Assembly: GCF_018063565.1 (NCBI RefSeq) | Contig: NZ_JAGPBB010000005.1 | Span: 28,471 to 92,470, forward strand | Direction of reading: 5' to 3' | DNA from: Rhodoferax sp. | GTDB taxonomy: Bacteria > Pseudomonadota > Gammaproteobacteria > Burkholderiales > Burkholderiaceae_C | Length of the DNA stretch: 64,000 bases | Shown here: piece after piece, positions 27,318 to 36,603 of the stretch | Layout of the letters: every line of letters begins with the position of its first letter | Numbering within the stretch: position 1 is the stretch's first letter | The notes under the pieces: generated by a model | Seen by the model: the letters and a program-made list of their open reading frames with translations, nothing else | The model's database searches: none | Told to the model about the DNA's origin: nothing | Program-made: the position numbers and the translations under genes

Positions 27318-27956
27318 ATGGCCTGGACACACGACGAGATGGCGGCCCTGGCTGCCAAGGAATTGCAGGACGGCTTTTACGTCAACCTGGGAATTGGTTT
27401 GCCGACACTGGTGGCCAACTTTGTACCCGATGACATCGAGGTCTGGTTGCAGAGTGAAAACGGCATGCTGGGCATAGGCCCGTTCCCTACCGAAGACGAG
27501 GTGGATGCCGATCTGATCAATGCGGGCAAACAAACGGTGACCACATTGCCGGGTTCGAGCATTTTTGGCAGCCATGACAGTTTTGCGATGATTCGCGGCG
27601 GCAAGATCAACCTGAGCATCCTGGGTGCGATGCAGGTCAGCGAACGCGGTGACCTGGCCAACTGGATGATTCCGGGCAAGATGGTCAAAGGCATGGGCGG
27701 TGCGATGGACCTGGTGGGTGGTGTACGCAGCGTGGTGGTGCTGATGGAGCATGTGGCCAAAAAGAAAGATGGCACGATTGACCTCAAGATCTTGCCGCAC
27801 TGCACGCTGCCATTGACCGGCGCTGCGGTGGTGGACCGCATCATCACCGATCTGGCGGTGATGGACATCACGCCGCACGGTCTCAAGGTGGTGCAACTGG
27901 CGCCAGGCGTGACGATGCAGGAACTGCAAAGCAAAACTGGCGTGGCGCTGCATTGA
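27318..27956 (+). CDS. scoB: 3-oxoacid CoA-transferase subunit B
   Basis: The 212-residue catalytic subunit pairs with the preceding A subunit. The active-site glutamate is in the family motif [12 protein letters not shown] near residue 50, preceded by [30 protein letters not shown] and the closing [15 protein letters not shown] are also characteristic. It starts 3 nt after scoA, so the two are cotranscribed and probably made in equal amounts. Confidence 0.95.
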   Translation: MAWTHDEMAALAAKELQDGFYVNLGIGLPTLVANFVPDDIEVWLQSENGMLGIGPFPTEDEVDADLINAGKQTVTTLPGSSIFGSHDSFAMIRGGKINLSILGAMQVSERGDLANWMIPGKMVKGMGGAMDLVGGVRSVVVLMEHVAKKKDGTIDLKILPHCTLPLTGAAVVDRIITDLAVMDITPHGLKVVQLAPGVTMQELQSKTGVALH

Positions 27957-27995
27957 GGGCAGTGGTTTTTGGCGGATCTCGATGGCCAGCGGCTT

Positions 27996-28310
27996 ATGCA
28001 GTGGATCTATCTGGGCATTGCGATTGTCTGTGAGGTGATTGCCACCTCGGCGCTCAAGGCCTCTGACGGTTTCACACGGCTGGCACCGTCGATGGTGGTG
28101 GTGGTCGGCTACGTGGTGTCTTTTTACTGTCTGTCACTGACACTGCGCAGCATCCCGGTGGGCATTGTGTACGCCATCTGGTCGGGCGTGGGCATTTTGC
28201 TGATATCGATGGTGGGCTGGCTTCTGTTTGGCCAGGCGCTGAGTCCGGTCACCATGTTGGGCATGGCTTTCATCACGGTTGGCGTGGTGATTCTCAATGT
28301 GTTTGCATGA
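27996..28310 (+). CDS. SMR-family multidrug efflux protein (EmrE/QacE-like)
   Basis: A four-helix small multidrug resistance protein of 104 residues from ATG 27996; a TTG start at 27969 would give 113. The essential membrane glutamate is in AIVCEVIATSALK (position 13, EmrE Glu14), and YAIWSGVG carries the conserved tryptophan of helix 3. SMR pumps work as dimers exchanging protons for cationic drugs or guanidinium compounds. The sequence does not tell drug-type from guanidinium-type with certainty. It follows scoB by 39 nt and is convergent with the MATE gene. Confidence 0.9.
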   Translation: MQWIYLGIAIVCEVIATSALKASDGFTRLAPSMVVVVGYVVSFYCLSLTLRSIPVGIVYAIWSGVGILLISMVGWLLFGQALSPVTMLGMAFITVGVVILNVFA

Positions 28311-28327
28311 ACCTGTATTGACAGGGC

Positions 28328-29749
28328 TCAGCAGGATGAGACTGGCTTGGCCAGTCTTGACGCAGCCACCCTGCGCAACAGCCACACCAGGCCCAGCGCG
28401 GCAATGGTCAACCCCACCACCAGCGCGATCCAGAAACCTTGCGCACCCATGGGCGCCGCTGGTGTCCAGGGCAGCCAGGTGGGGGCAATACCCAGCAGAT
28501 ACCCGAGTGGCAGCGAAAATACCCAGAACGCAGTGAGGTGAATCACCATCGGCGAACGGGTGACCTTGTAGCCCCGGATGGCACAGCTGGTCACCACCTG
28601 GGTTGCGTCGGAGAGCTGAAACAACGCGGCAAACAGCAGCAACTGAGCCGCCAGCGCGATGACGGCGGCATCGTCGGTGTACGCCTGTGCGATGGTTGTA
28701 GCCAACAGCGCCATCATCAGCGCCGATACCAACGCAAAAACCAGCCCCAGCGCCACCCCAACCCAGGATTGAAATCGGGCGTGCACTGCATCCCCCGCCC
28801 CCAGCGAATGTCCAACCCGCGTCAACAACGCCAGTCCCAAACTCAAAGGCACCATGAACACCAGAGAAGTGAAATTCAGCGCGATCTGATGCGCCGCTAC
28901 CTGGGTGCTGCCAAACTCGGCCACCAGCAGGGCGATCAGGCTGAAGGCGCTGCTCTCGGCGAAATAGGTGACGCCGATCGGTAACCCCAGCTTCAGCAGC
29001 ACTTTGATCTGAGCCCAGTCGGGCGGCTCGTAACGGGCAAATGGCCAGGTGCTGCGATAGGCCCGGGCATGGTGCATCCAGGCGATCAGCGCCAGCAGAT
29101 TGAATGCCACGGTGGCCAGCGTGGCCCACGCACAGCCCAGCCCGCCAAGCCTGGGAAAGCCCAGCATGCCAAACACCAACAGGCTGTTGACCACAATATT
29201 GAGCAGCAGCGACAGCAGGGCGATCACCATCAGCGGCTTGGTCTGGTTGATGCTGGTGCTGTAGCCATAAAGTACCCGGTAGCAGGCAAACAGTGGCAGC
29301 GACAGACTGGTGATCCGGGTGAACTCGATCGCCAGCGTTTGCACCCGTGGTTCCAGTGACATGTGATTGAACAGCTGGGATGCCCAATGACCAGCCAGGC
29401 AAGCGATCACACCCAGGCCGAACGCCTTCCATAAGGCCTGGCGAACGACCGACGGAATATGCACCCAATCGCCAGCACCGACATGGTGCGCCACGGTGGG
29501 GTTGACCGACATCATGATGCCCATCAAGGTGATGATCAGCATGTTCCAGATGGAAACTCCCAGCGACACACCTGCCAGATCTTGTGCCGAGGCATGACCC
29601 GCCATTCCGACATCGACCACCGCCATACCGACGGTGGCCAGTTGACCGATGAGCATCGGCCAGGCCAGCTGCCACAGCGCGCGCAGTTCAGTGACCAGAC
29701 GCCCGCGTTGGGCGGGGTGGCGAAGCAGGGATTGAAAGGGACTGAACAA
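28328..29749 (-). CDS. MATE-family efflux transporter (NorM-like)
   Basis: The 473-residue protein has twelve predicted transmembrane segments in two six-helix bundles. It begins with a MATE signature (LAWPMLIGQLATVGMAVVD), and GLPIGVTYFAESSAF marks the second half. It resembles NorM-type Na+ or H+ coupled exporters of cationic drugs. Next to the SMR pump, it makes a convergent pair of efflux genes. A small hairpin (CCTGT/ACAGG at 28313-28326) lies between the two stops. Confidence 0.92.
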   Translation of the reverse strand: MFSPFQSLLRHPAQRGRLVTELRALWQLAWPMLIGQLATVGMAVVDVGMAGHASAQDLAGVSLGVSIWNMLIITLMGIMMSVNPTVAHHVGAGDWVHIPSVVRQALWKAFGLGVIACLAGHWASQLFNHMSLEPRVQTLAIEFTRITSLSLPLFACYRVLYGYSTSINQTKPLMVIALLSLLLNIVVNSLLVFGMLGFPRLGGLGCAWATLATVAFNLLALIAWMHHARAYRSTWPFARYEPPDWAQIKVLLKLGLPIGVTYFAESSAFSLIALLVAEFGSTQVAAHQIALNFTSLVFMVPLSLGLALLTRVGHSLGAGDAVHARFQSWVGVALGLVFALVSALMMALLATTIAQAYTDDAAVIALAAQLLLFAALFQLSDATQVVTSCAIRGYKVTRSPMVIHLTAFWVFSLPLGYLLGIAPTWLPWTPAAPMGAQGFWIALVVGLTIAALGLVWLLRRVAASRLAKPVSSC

Positions 29750-29854
29750 ACTGAATAGGCGCAGACAGAAAAGCGCAGATTATCTGCTGCCAGTGGGTGC
29801 AAGCATCCTTTTGGCACCCGAAGACGCACGATGGCAACGCATCGTGCGGCATGC

Positions 29855-30199
29855 TCAGAACTCTATCTCAAGGTCATCTTCGCAAAAGTCAAACTTGGCT
29901 GGCTTGGCCTCGGTGTTGTCGGCGAAAACCGCTTTTACCCATTGTGCGCAGGCTTCATTGTTGGTGCTTTTGTCCCAGACCAGCTTGACCGTTGCGCCCG
30001 GCTGAATACCACGTCCAATATTGAACTGTCCCCAGGATTTCCGGTTCTCGGACACCAGTATTTTGGTGATGCGGGTATCGGTGGAGTTGTGCACATTGAA
30101 CGAAAAGTCGCTCGCGTGAGCCGTGCCCACCATAAGGGTAAGTCCCACGAGGGCCGCGCTCGCCAGCGACCAAACACCAAAAATACGGTGGAATGACAT
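29855..30199 (-). CDS. Small exported protein, function unknown
   Basis: The 114-residue protein has a clear signal peptide (hydrophobic stretch LASAALVGLTLMVGTAHAS; cleavage expected after AHA), leaving about 85 residues in the periplasm. The mature part alternates beta-strand-like segments (FSFNVHNSTDTRITKILVS, ATVKLVWDKS). It has exactly two cysteines, in EACAQW and FDFCEDD, which could form a disulfide. It ends in an acidic tail. I do not recognise the family. It stands between the MATE gene and mutL, on the same strand as both. Confidence 0.72.
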   Translation of the reverse strand: MSFHRIFGVWSLASAALVGLTLMVGTAHASDFSFNVHNSTDTRITKILVSENRKSWGQFNIGRGIQPGATVKLVWDKSTNNEACAQWVKAVFADNTEAKPAKFDFCEDDLEIEF

Positions 30200-30333
30200 G
30201 AGGTTTTGCTCCGTGAAGTAATGCGTTGACGGACCGGGATGGGGTCATGAAAATTCTATCCCTACGCTGCATTTGATGCTGGATAGTTTGACAAATGTCA
30301 AACCATTCGTGTGATACCGCACACCGCACTCCC

Positions 30334-32262
30334 TCAACGTCCCCGTAAGAACAGTGCGTCAAGCTCCTTCATGCCAATTTGCCGCCAGGTGGGGCGGCCA
30401 TGGTTGCATTGGTCGCTGCGTTGCGTGGCCTCCATCTGGCGCAACAGCGCGTTCATTTCTTCCAGGGTCAGGCGTCGGTTGGCGCGTATCGCCCCATGGC
30501 AGGCCATGCTGGCGAGCAGTTCGTTGTGGGCACGTTGGATCACGGTGCTGGCCTCGTGCTGACTCAGCTCTGCCAGCACGCCACGCGCCAACTCAACCGC
30601 GTCCCCTTGGGCCAAAGTCGTGGGCACTGACCTGACGGCCAGCGTTCTGGCCGAAAACGCGGTGATTTCAAGCCCCAAAGCCAGCAGGGTTTGGGCGTGT
30701 GTTTCGGCGGTACTGACTTCCAGCGGCGTTGCGGCAAAGCTGGCTGCAATCAACAGCGGCTGGCTCGGCAAAACGGGCCTCATACTTGATGCGGCCTGAG
30801 CACCCTGTTGAATCCATTGTGTTTTGAGCTGTTCATACACAATGCGTTCGTGCGCAGCGTGCATGTCCACCAGCACCAGACCCTGCGCGTTCTCCGCCAG
30901 AATATAAACACCGTGCAATTGCGCCAACGCTCGCCCGAGTGGCCAGATCGTTACGCCCTCGGTCGCCCCTGCAGTGGGCTCAGGTGCCATTGGCCTGTCA
31001 GCCGATGGCAGTTGTTTTGGCGCGCCCCATAACACCCCCAGATCCGTCACCTGATGATGAATGGGATCGGCAAAAGAAATAGCAAACTGTTCCCTTGGAT
31101 ATTGGGCTGAAGTCGTATTTTGTTCAAAAATGTTGGACTCTGGCGATGCCACCGGTGCAGGCCCGGTCGACTGGCCGGTGTGGGCGACTGGGGCTTGGCC
31201 AGCGCGGGGTTGCGCCAGGGCCGCTTCGATGGCGTGGCGCACAGCCTGGTGCACCTCGCGACCATCACGAAAGCGCACCTCGATCTTGGTTGGGTGCACA
31301 TTGACGTCGACACGGGCCGGATCGAGCTCCACGTACAAGGCATACACTGGCTGACGCTGCCCGTGCAAGACATCCTCATACGCGGTGCGCGCCGCGTGGC
31401 TGATGAGCTTGTCGCGTACAAAACGCCCGTTGACATAGCAGAACTGCTGATCAGCCCGCGACCGGGCGGCATCAGGCAGCCCTGCACGTCCCCACACCTT
31501 GATCAGGGGCGACAGGGCCATGCCCGGCGGCCGTGCGCTGGCATGGTCGACCCAGACCGATTCGGCGACAAAGTCACTGCCCAACACATCAGCGAGTCGC
31601 CGCTCCAGTGCCGGCAGTCTGTCTCGCTCACCACAGCGACGCCACTGCTCGATCAGTTTGCCCTCATGCCAGACATCAAACCCGACATCCGGGCGCACCA
31701 AGGCATGGCGGCGCACTGCGTCCACGCAGTGGGCCAATTCGGTGGCGTCGGTTTTGAGAAACTTGCGCCGAGCAGGGGTGCTGAAAAACAGCTCCTTGAC
31801 CTCCACCGTGGTGCCTTCGGCGCGGGCAACGGGTCTGATTTCGCCGCTCTGTCCCAGCAGCAAAAAAGCAGCAGAGTGGCCTCTGGCCCTGGAAAGAAAG
31901 CTGCAGTCAGCTATTGAATTGATGGCGGCAAGCGCCTCGCCGCGAAATCCCATGGTGGCGACCGACTCGAGATCTGACAGGCTGGCGATCTTGCTGGTGG
32001 CATGGCGTTTCAGGGCAATCGGCAGTTCGGACGGCACAATGCCGTCGCCATCGTCCTCCACGCTGATCAGCCGAACCCCGCCCGCAAGAAGCCGCACGGT
32101 GATGTGCTCGGCCCCCGCATCCAGCGCGTTGTCAAGCAACTCGCGCACCACGGAAGCGGGCCGCTCCACCACTTCGCCCGCAGCAATCTGGCTGATCAGT
32201 TCGTCAGGCAGTTCGCGGATCGGCCGATGCAAGGGCGGAGTATCGATGGGGGGAGAGTTCAC
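30334..32262 (-). CDS. mutL: DNA mismatch repair protein MutL
   Basis: MutL couples MutS mismatch recognition to strand removal. The 642-residue protein has the GHKL ATPase motifs ISQIAAGEVVERPASVV, ELLDNALDAGA, DDGDGI and GFRGEALAAI in the first 120 residues. A variable linker covers ~340-440 and the C-terminal dimerisation domain follows. The latter contains DMHAAHERIVYE, which fits the DQHAx2Ex4E nicking-endonuclease motif apart from Gln to Met. This is the form typical of bacteria lacking MutH (known biology; absence of mutH here cannot be tested). Its neighbours are unrelated. Confidence 0.96.
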   Translation of the reverse strand: MNSPPIDTPPLHRPIRELPDELISQIAAGEVVERPASVVRELLDNALDAGAEHITVRLLAGGVRLISVEDDGDGIVPSELPIALKRHATSKIASLSDLESVATMGFRGEALAAINSIADCSFLSRARGHSAAFLLLGQSGEIRPVARAEGTTVEVKELFFSTPARRKFLKTDATELAHCVDAVRRHALVRPDVGFDVWHEGKLIEQWRRCGERDRLPALERRLADVLGSDFVAESVWVDHASARPPGMALSPLIKVWGRAGLPDAARSRADQQFCYVNGRFVRDKLISHAARTAYEDVLHGQRQPVYALYVELDPARVDVNVHPTKIEVRFRDGREVHQAVRHAIEAALAQPRAGQAPVAHTGQSTGPAPVASPESNIFEQNTTSAQYPREQFAISFADPIHHQVTDLGVLWGAPKQLPSADRPMAPEPTAGATEGVTIWPLGRALAQLHGVYILAENAQGLVLVDMHAAHERIVYEQLKTQWIQQGAQAASSMRPVLPSQPLLIAASFAATPLEVSTAETHAQTLLALGLEITAFSARTLAVRSVPTTLAQGDAVELARGVLAELSQHEASTVIQRAHNELLASMACHGAIRANRRLTLEEMNALLRQMEATQRSDQCNHGRPTWRQIGMKELDALFLRGR

Positions 32263-32344
32263 CCGAGCATTCTAGAAGCCAGCCCACGGTGCCGGATGGG
32301 TGGACGCCGACGCTCATGCAAGGGCTGGCTTGTCGACGGCTACA

Positions 32345-33301
32345 TTACAGGCCGCCAACCGTTTCGTTGTAATCCGAGATGCCTTCCCAAATGTCCCAGG
32401 CCGCAAACGCCATGGGCACCCCGACCTTGGCGATGCCCGCCAGTCGCGCGGTGCGCGCAGCCTGGTTGGCAAGCTGCTGCTGGCCGGCGATCTGTGAGCC
32501 TGCACGCTGGACGATGTTGCGTGCTTTGGCTACTTGCGCCTTGCGCAGACCTTCCTGCGACAGGCGTTGTGAGAACTTGCGAATCTCGCCCTCCGCCGAG
32601 CGGATGATCTGCTCGGCTCGCCCTTGCTGGGCCAATGCCTTGACCTGGCTGGCGGCGGCGGCACCACCCAGTAACTCACTGCTGGCCGCTTTACCAACCT
32701 CGATGCCCACGGCCTTGGCGCTGGAGCCCTGTTCCCAGGTTTTGATCAGGGAGCAAGACGAGCTAAAGCCCAGCGACACACCACTGCAGATCAGCGCACC
32801 TGCCGGTGCCAGCACGATCGCCCCCGTCGCCCCCAGTACCGCCACGCCAACGGTGCCGGCCAGCTTGATCCGGGCCAGATCAGTGATCGCCTGCTTGAGC
32901 TCTCCCGCCACCGCCAGGTTGATTTCGCTGGCATCCTGAAACAAGGCATTGACGGCGTCACGGGCGTGGTCACGGATTTTTGCCATTTCAGTGACATAAG
33001 TGTTGGCCACCACTGGCCCCTGCTCATTGAGTTTGCGCAACCACACCATCAGATACTGTTCGTGAAATTTATCAGTGGTCTGCTGAATCTGGGCATTGTT
33101 GCTCTGGCGCACCTCGACAACGCCAGGTGGCGTTTTCCAGAACAACACGCTGTACATCGCATTCATGACCCCGCTGTCGCGGTGGGTCACCCACTCGATC
33201 TGCGTATGTTGCTGGAACGAGACGGCCAGTGCCACCGATCTGAAAAAGCGGCTGACGGCATTCAGGTCGTAACAAATGGCGGCGATGGCAGGTGCGTTCA
33301 T
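32345..33301 (-). CDS. Unrecognised 318-residue protein with a central hydrophobic glycine-rich region
   Basis: I cannot assign a family. The N-terminal ~100 residues are mixed (AAICYDLNAVSRFFRSVALA, then HRDSGVMNAMYSVLFWKTPP). Residues ~105-160 are helical. About 150-190 is a small-residue-rich hydrophobic stretch (GTVGVAVLGATGAIVLAPAG) that could insert in a membrane. The rest is Ala/Gln-rich helix up to a short aromatic end (FAAWDIWEGISDYNET). There is no signal peptide. The glycine-zipper-like centre flanked by helices resembles pore-forming or polymorphic-toxin carriers, but this is only a suggestion. No immunity or secretion gene is adjacent. Codon use looks like its neighbours. Confidence 0.65.
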   Translation of the reverse strand: MNAPAIAAICYDLNAVSRFFRSVALAVSFQQHTQIEWVTHRDSGVMNAMYSVLFWKTPPGVVEVRQSNNAQIQQTTDKFHEQYLMVWLRKLNEQGPVVANTYVTEMAKIRDHARDAVNALFQDASEINLAVAGELKQAITDLARIKLAGTVGVAVLGATGAIVLAPAGALICSGVSLGFSSSCSLIKTWEQGSSAKAVGIEVGKAASSELLGGAAAASQVKALAQQGRAEQIIRSAEGEIRKFSQRLSQEGLRKAQVAKARNIVQRAGSQIAGQQQLANQAARTARLAGIAKVGVPMAFAAWDIWEGISDYNETVGGL

Positions 33302-33390
33302 TTTGGGTACCCGGTGGCGGTTTGCGTCCGATTTTGCGGCAAGTCCATCGGCAATGCAATGCTTCGGCTTGCCCGGAGATAATCTGCACC

Positions 33391-34059
33391 ATGGATATTT
33401 TGATGGCCCTGCTCGATTTTGTACTCCACGTGGACAAACACCTGGAGGTGTTTGTGCAAAGCTATGGTGCCTGGGTGTATGCCTTGTTGTTCTTGATTAT
33501 TTTTGTCGAGACCGGTGTTGTGGTCATGCCCTTTCTACCGGGCGACTCGCTGTTGTTTGTGGTGGGGGCCATGTGTGGCGTGGGTCTGATGAGTTACCCT
33601 TTGGTGCTCGGTCTCTTGCTGGCAGCCGCGATCTTGGGCAATCAGTCCAATTACACGATTGGCCGGTATTTTGGCCCCAAGGTTTTTGGCTGGGAAAATT
33701 CGCGCTGGTTCAACAAGCAGGCCTTTGATCAGGCACACGCGTTTTACGAGAAATATGGTGGAGTCACCATTGTGGCGGCTCGCTTTATGCCGTTTCTTCG
33801 CACCTTTGCCCCTTTTGTGGCGGGCGTGGCGCAGATGACACGCAGCAAATTTACCTTCTATGATGTGACGGGCGGCGCGTTGTGGGTGGTAGGCATTGTC
33901 ACTGTCGGGTATTTCTTTGGCAACTTTCCCTGGGTCAAGCAGCATCTGGACAAAATCATCTGGGCCATGATTCTGATTCCGGGTCTGCTGGTGTTGTTGG
34001 GCGCGTGGAAAAGTCGTCGCAAGGCGGCTCTGGCCAATGGTTCAACCCCGGCCCGGTGA
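33391..34059 (+). CDS. DedA-family inner-membrane protein
   Basis: The 222-residue protein from ATG 33391 has about five hydrophobic segments and the DedA/VTT signature: FVETGVVVMPFLPGDSLLF near residue 38, GNQSNYTIGRYFG, and the charged FYEKYGGVTIVAARFMPFLRTFAPFVAG near 115. DedA proteins act as lipid flippases (undecaprenyl phosphate or phospholipid) and support membrane potential homeostasis. The lipid handled by this copy is unknown. It is divergent from the 318-residue gene and convergent with the ROK regulator. Confidence 0.92.
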   Translation: MDILMALLDFVLHVDKHLEVFVQSYGAWVYALLFLIIFVETGVVVMPFLPGDSLLFVVGAMCGVGLMSYPLVLGLLLAAAILGNQSNYTIGRYFGPKVFGWENSRWFNKQAFDQAHAFYEKYGGVTIVAARFMPFLRTFAPFVAGVAQMTRSKFTFYDVTGGALWVVGIVTVGYFFGNFPWVKQHLDKIIWAMILIPGLLVLLGAWKSRRKAALANGSTPAR

Positions 34060-34107
34060 ACGGGCGCCGTGGCAAATGTTGCGGCGACTGTAAGGACTGC
34101 AGTGTGC

Positions 34108-35346
34108 TTACGCAATTTTCAGGAACAGATCCTGATCCGGTGCAAAATTGGCGTGCAAAGGCATCAGGGCACCGCCTAGTGCCCGGGCATCCGGGCCGAT
34201 GGTGCCAGCGATGACATTGGCATTCCACAAACCTTCCCAGCAGTAGTTGTTGAGCGCTGACTGCGTCGCTTCGATCAGTTGGGTTTGCAGGGTACGGCTG
34301 AACGAACCGTCGATCACCACCGCATCGATGTCGAGAAATGCAGTACCACTGACGACCGTATGGGCCAGTGCATTGGCAGCATGGCGCACCCATGCGGTGG
34401 TCTCTTCTTCAAACGGATAGGTCAGGGCACGCTCGTCGTAGGCGGCATGAGCGTCCAGCCCGAATGACTGCAGACGACGCTCCAGCTCCCACAGTGACGC
34501 ATGGCTGATCAGCTGGTCTGGCGGTGCTGGATCCGGGCGGAGCCTGTTTGCCAAGCGCATGGGCAATGAAGCCACGGCACCGGCGTTGCCGTGCAGTCCC
34601 CCATGCAAGTGCGAGTTGATCACCAGTCCGCCGCCCACAAAGGTGTCGACAAACAAGTAGAGGAAGTTTTTCAGGTCACGTCCACGCCCGGCAACCAGCT
34701 CGGCCACACAGGCCGCCGAGGTGTCCTTGGCAAAACTCACCGGAACATCGGTCAAGGCCTGAACCTCGGCGCGCAGGTCAATCTGATTCCAGGCCTGTGA
34801 CTGCGCCTCAGACAGACCCAGCATTCGGTGCCACCCGCCGATCTGGAATGGTGCGGCCACCCCCACACCCACCAGCCGGTTTTGCAGCGGCCCCAGCGTG
34901 GCACGCATGTCGCTCAGATGTTGGGCGATGGTGGGCAGCAGCAAGGCCACATCCGGGAAAGCGTAGTCCAGGCTCTGGCGTTGCCGGACCTGACCGGTAA
35001 AGTCCACCAGCAACCAGTCGGCACTGCGCCGACCGATCTTGATACCGATGGCAAACGCGCCGTCCGGATTCAGTGCCAGCGGAATCGAGGGCTGACCGAT
35101 GCGGCCCCGCACCGGGCTGTGCCGGATGAGCAACTGGTCTTCTTCAAGCCGGGTGGTGATCAGGCCAATGGTCTGTGCCGTCAGACCGGTGAGCCGGGCC
35201 AAATCCGCCTTGGGCAAGCTGCCATTGAGGCGAATGGCTTGCAACACCACACGTTCATTGAACTGGCGCATGCCCACGTGATTGGAGCCACGTGGGCGTA
35301 ACAGTGACGGAGGATCGTCCGCTGGGGCATGCTTGGCAGGTGTCAT
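34108..35346 (-). CDS. ROK-family transcriptional regulator of the sugar uptake cluster
   Basis: The 412-residue protein has an N-terminal winged helix (LPKADLARLTGLTAQTIGLI near residues 39-58) and a ROK sugar-kinase-like domain (GVGVAAPFQIGG, then LHGGLHGNAGAVASLP). The cysteine-rich zinc motif usual in NagC/Mlc is not seen. It should repress sugar-transport genes until its sugar ligand binds. Its start overlaps the stop of the FucU-like gene by 4 bases, making it the last gene of frcB-frcC-frcA-fucU-ROK and suggesting autoregulation. Confidence 0.88.
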   Translation of the reverse strand: MTPAKHAPADDPPSLLRPRGSNHVGMRQFNERVVLQAIRLNGSLPKADLARLTGLTAQTIGLITTRLEEDQLLIRHSPVRGRIGQPSIPLALNPDGAFAIGIKIGRRSADWLLVDFTGQVRQRQSLDYAFPDVALLLPTIAQHLSDMRATLGPLQNRLVGVGVAAPFQIGGWHRMLGLSEAQSQAWNQIDLRAEVQALTDVPVSFAKDTSAACVAELVAGRGRDLKNFLYLFVDTFVGGGLVINSHLHGGLHGNAGAVASLPMRLANRLRPDPAPPDQLISHASLWELERRLQSFGLDAHAAYDERALTYPFEEETTAWVRHAANALAHTVVSGTAFLDIDAVVIDGSFSRTLQTQLIEATQSALNNYCWEGLWNANVIAGTIGPDARALGGALMPLHANFAPDQDLFLKIA

Positions 35347-35795
35347 GGGCGCAGAGTTTCGCCGATCACGCCCTTGCGCAGGATAAAGTTGCCAAAAGGC
35401 TGTTTTTCGCCGGTCAGCACAATGGCATATGCCGCACCTGCCCGCTCATAAAACGCAAAGCGCTCAATCGCCTCGACGCTCTGGTTGGCCAAAAGTTGAG
35501 GGGTGAGGGCATGGATCACCTCACGCTGGAGGGCTGATCGGTAGTCTGGCGAAGTGCCGCTGACTGCCATGAAACCGGCCGGATGCACCACATCGGTGGC
35601 AAGCGGCAACAACGCGGTCACGGCGCGTACCACTGGCAGCATGGTCGTACCCGGCAATCGGATCACCGGTTTGCCCGCCGCAATGCGCATCGCCGTGAAG
35701 TTGGCATCCGCCAGCACCAGAGCGTCATCGTGGCCCATTTCCATCAAAATCTTCAGCAGCTCAGGGGTGAGCAAGGGGTCGATTCCTTTGAGCAT
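35343..35795 (-). CDS. RbsD/FucU-family sugar mutarotase
   Basis: The 150-residue protein begins MLKGIDPLLTPELLKILMEM, followed by GHDDALVLADANF. This is the conserved catalytic start of the RbsD/FucU family with the active-site His. It interconverts anomers of an imported sugar in the cytoplasm; FucU-type members also act on fucose. Position between the transport ATPase (9 nt) and the ROK regulator (4-nt overlap) says it works on the sugar imported by this ABC system. The exact sugar is not settled. Confidence 0.88.
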   Translation of the reverse strand: MLKGIDPLLTPELLKILMEMGHDDALVLADANFTAMRIAAGKPVIRLPGTTMLPVVRAVTALLPLATDVVHPAGFMAVSGTSPDYRSALQREVIHALTPQLLANQSVEAIERFAFYERAGAAYAIVLTGEKQPFGNFILRKGVIGETLRP

Positions 35796-35804
35796 GTCCG
35801 TCTT

Positions 35805-36602
35805 TCAGGCCAGCATTTCGGCGGGCAGATCCTCCACCGACTTGGCGCCCGTCATCACGGCCACCGTGTCACTCATGCTGATTTTTCTGGGGTTGACCAC
35901 GGCAGCCCGTTTGCCAAGTCTGGCAATGTGGATGCGGTCGGCTACTTCGAACACGTGGGGCATGTTGTGGCTGATCAGGATCACCGGCAGGCCCTTGTCC
36001 CGTACCCGGCGAATCAGCTCCAGCACCATGTTGCCTTCTTTCACACCGAGGGCTGCCGTGGGTTCGTCCATGATCACCACATGCTGTGCAAAGGCGGCAG
36101 CACGCGCCACGGCCACGCACTGACGTTGGCCTCCGGAGAGTGTTTCCACCGCCTGGGTCATGGAGCGGATGCCCACTTTGAGGTCGTTCATGCGGGCGAT
36201 GCTCTCTTGCAGCATCTTTTTCTTGTCGATCATTTGCAACACGCTGCCCAAGAAGCCGGGTCGACGGATCTCACGACCCAAAAACAGGTTTTCAGCGATG
36301 GTCATGGCTGGGGCCACCGCCAGGTCTTGGTACACGGTCTCGATGCCGGCACGGCGCGCGTCGATTGGACTCTTGAAATGGACTTGTTGACCGTCCAGAT
36401 AAATCTCGCCGGCATCCGGAATGGAGGCGCCGGCCAGGCACTTGATGAGCGACGACTTGCCAGCACCGTTGTCGCCGATCACCGCCAGAATTTCACCTGC
36501 ACGCAGCTCAAAGTCGGCGCCGTCCAGCGCGGTGACTTGACCGAAACGTTTGACCAGGCCTTTGGCCTGGATCACCAGTGGAGCGTTGGTAGAAGTGGAC
36601 AT
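35805..36602 (-). CDS. frcA: Sugar ABC transporter ATP-binding protein (FrcA-like)
   Basis: The 265-residue protein has one ABC domain: Walker A GDNGAGKSSLIK near residue 44, signature LSGGQRQCVAVARA near 150, and Walker B VVIMDEPTAALG. Carbohydrate-importing CUT2 ATPases such as RbsA are usually two fused domains. A single domain of this size matches FrcA of the rhizobial fructose/mannose/ribose importer. It lies 1 nt downstream of the permease gene and clearly belongs to this operon. Confidence 0.9.
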   Translation of the reverse strand: MSTSTNAPLVIQAKGLVKRFGQVTALDGADFELRAGEILAVIGDNGAGKSSLIKCLAGASIPDAGEIYLDGQQVHFKSPIDARRAGIETVYQDLAVAPAMTIAENLFLGREIRRPGFLGSVLQMIDKKKMLQESIARMNDLKVGIRSMTQAVETLSGGQRQCVAVARAAAFAQHVVIMDEPTAALGVKEGNMVLELIRRVRDKGLPVILISHNMPHVFEVADRIHIARLGKRAAVVNPRKISMSDTVAVMTGAKSVEDLPAEMLA

Positions 36603-36603
36603 T

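Noticed and set aside
26490-27953. 487-codon open frame on the minus strand opposite scoA/scoB
   Set aside because: It is a GC-rich shadow: His/Gln/Arg-rich translation with no domain, exactly antisense to two well-supported CoA-transferase genes.
28134-29675. 513-codon minus-strand frame over the MATE gene
   Set aside because: It overlaps the MATE frame on the same strand, its translation is Gly/Arg/Cys-rich, and it has no membrane pattern; the MATE frame is clearly the coding one.
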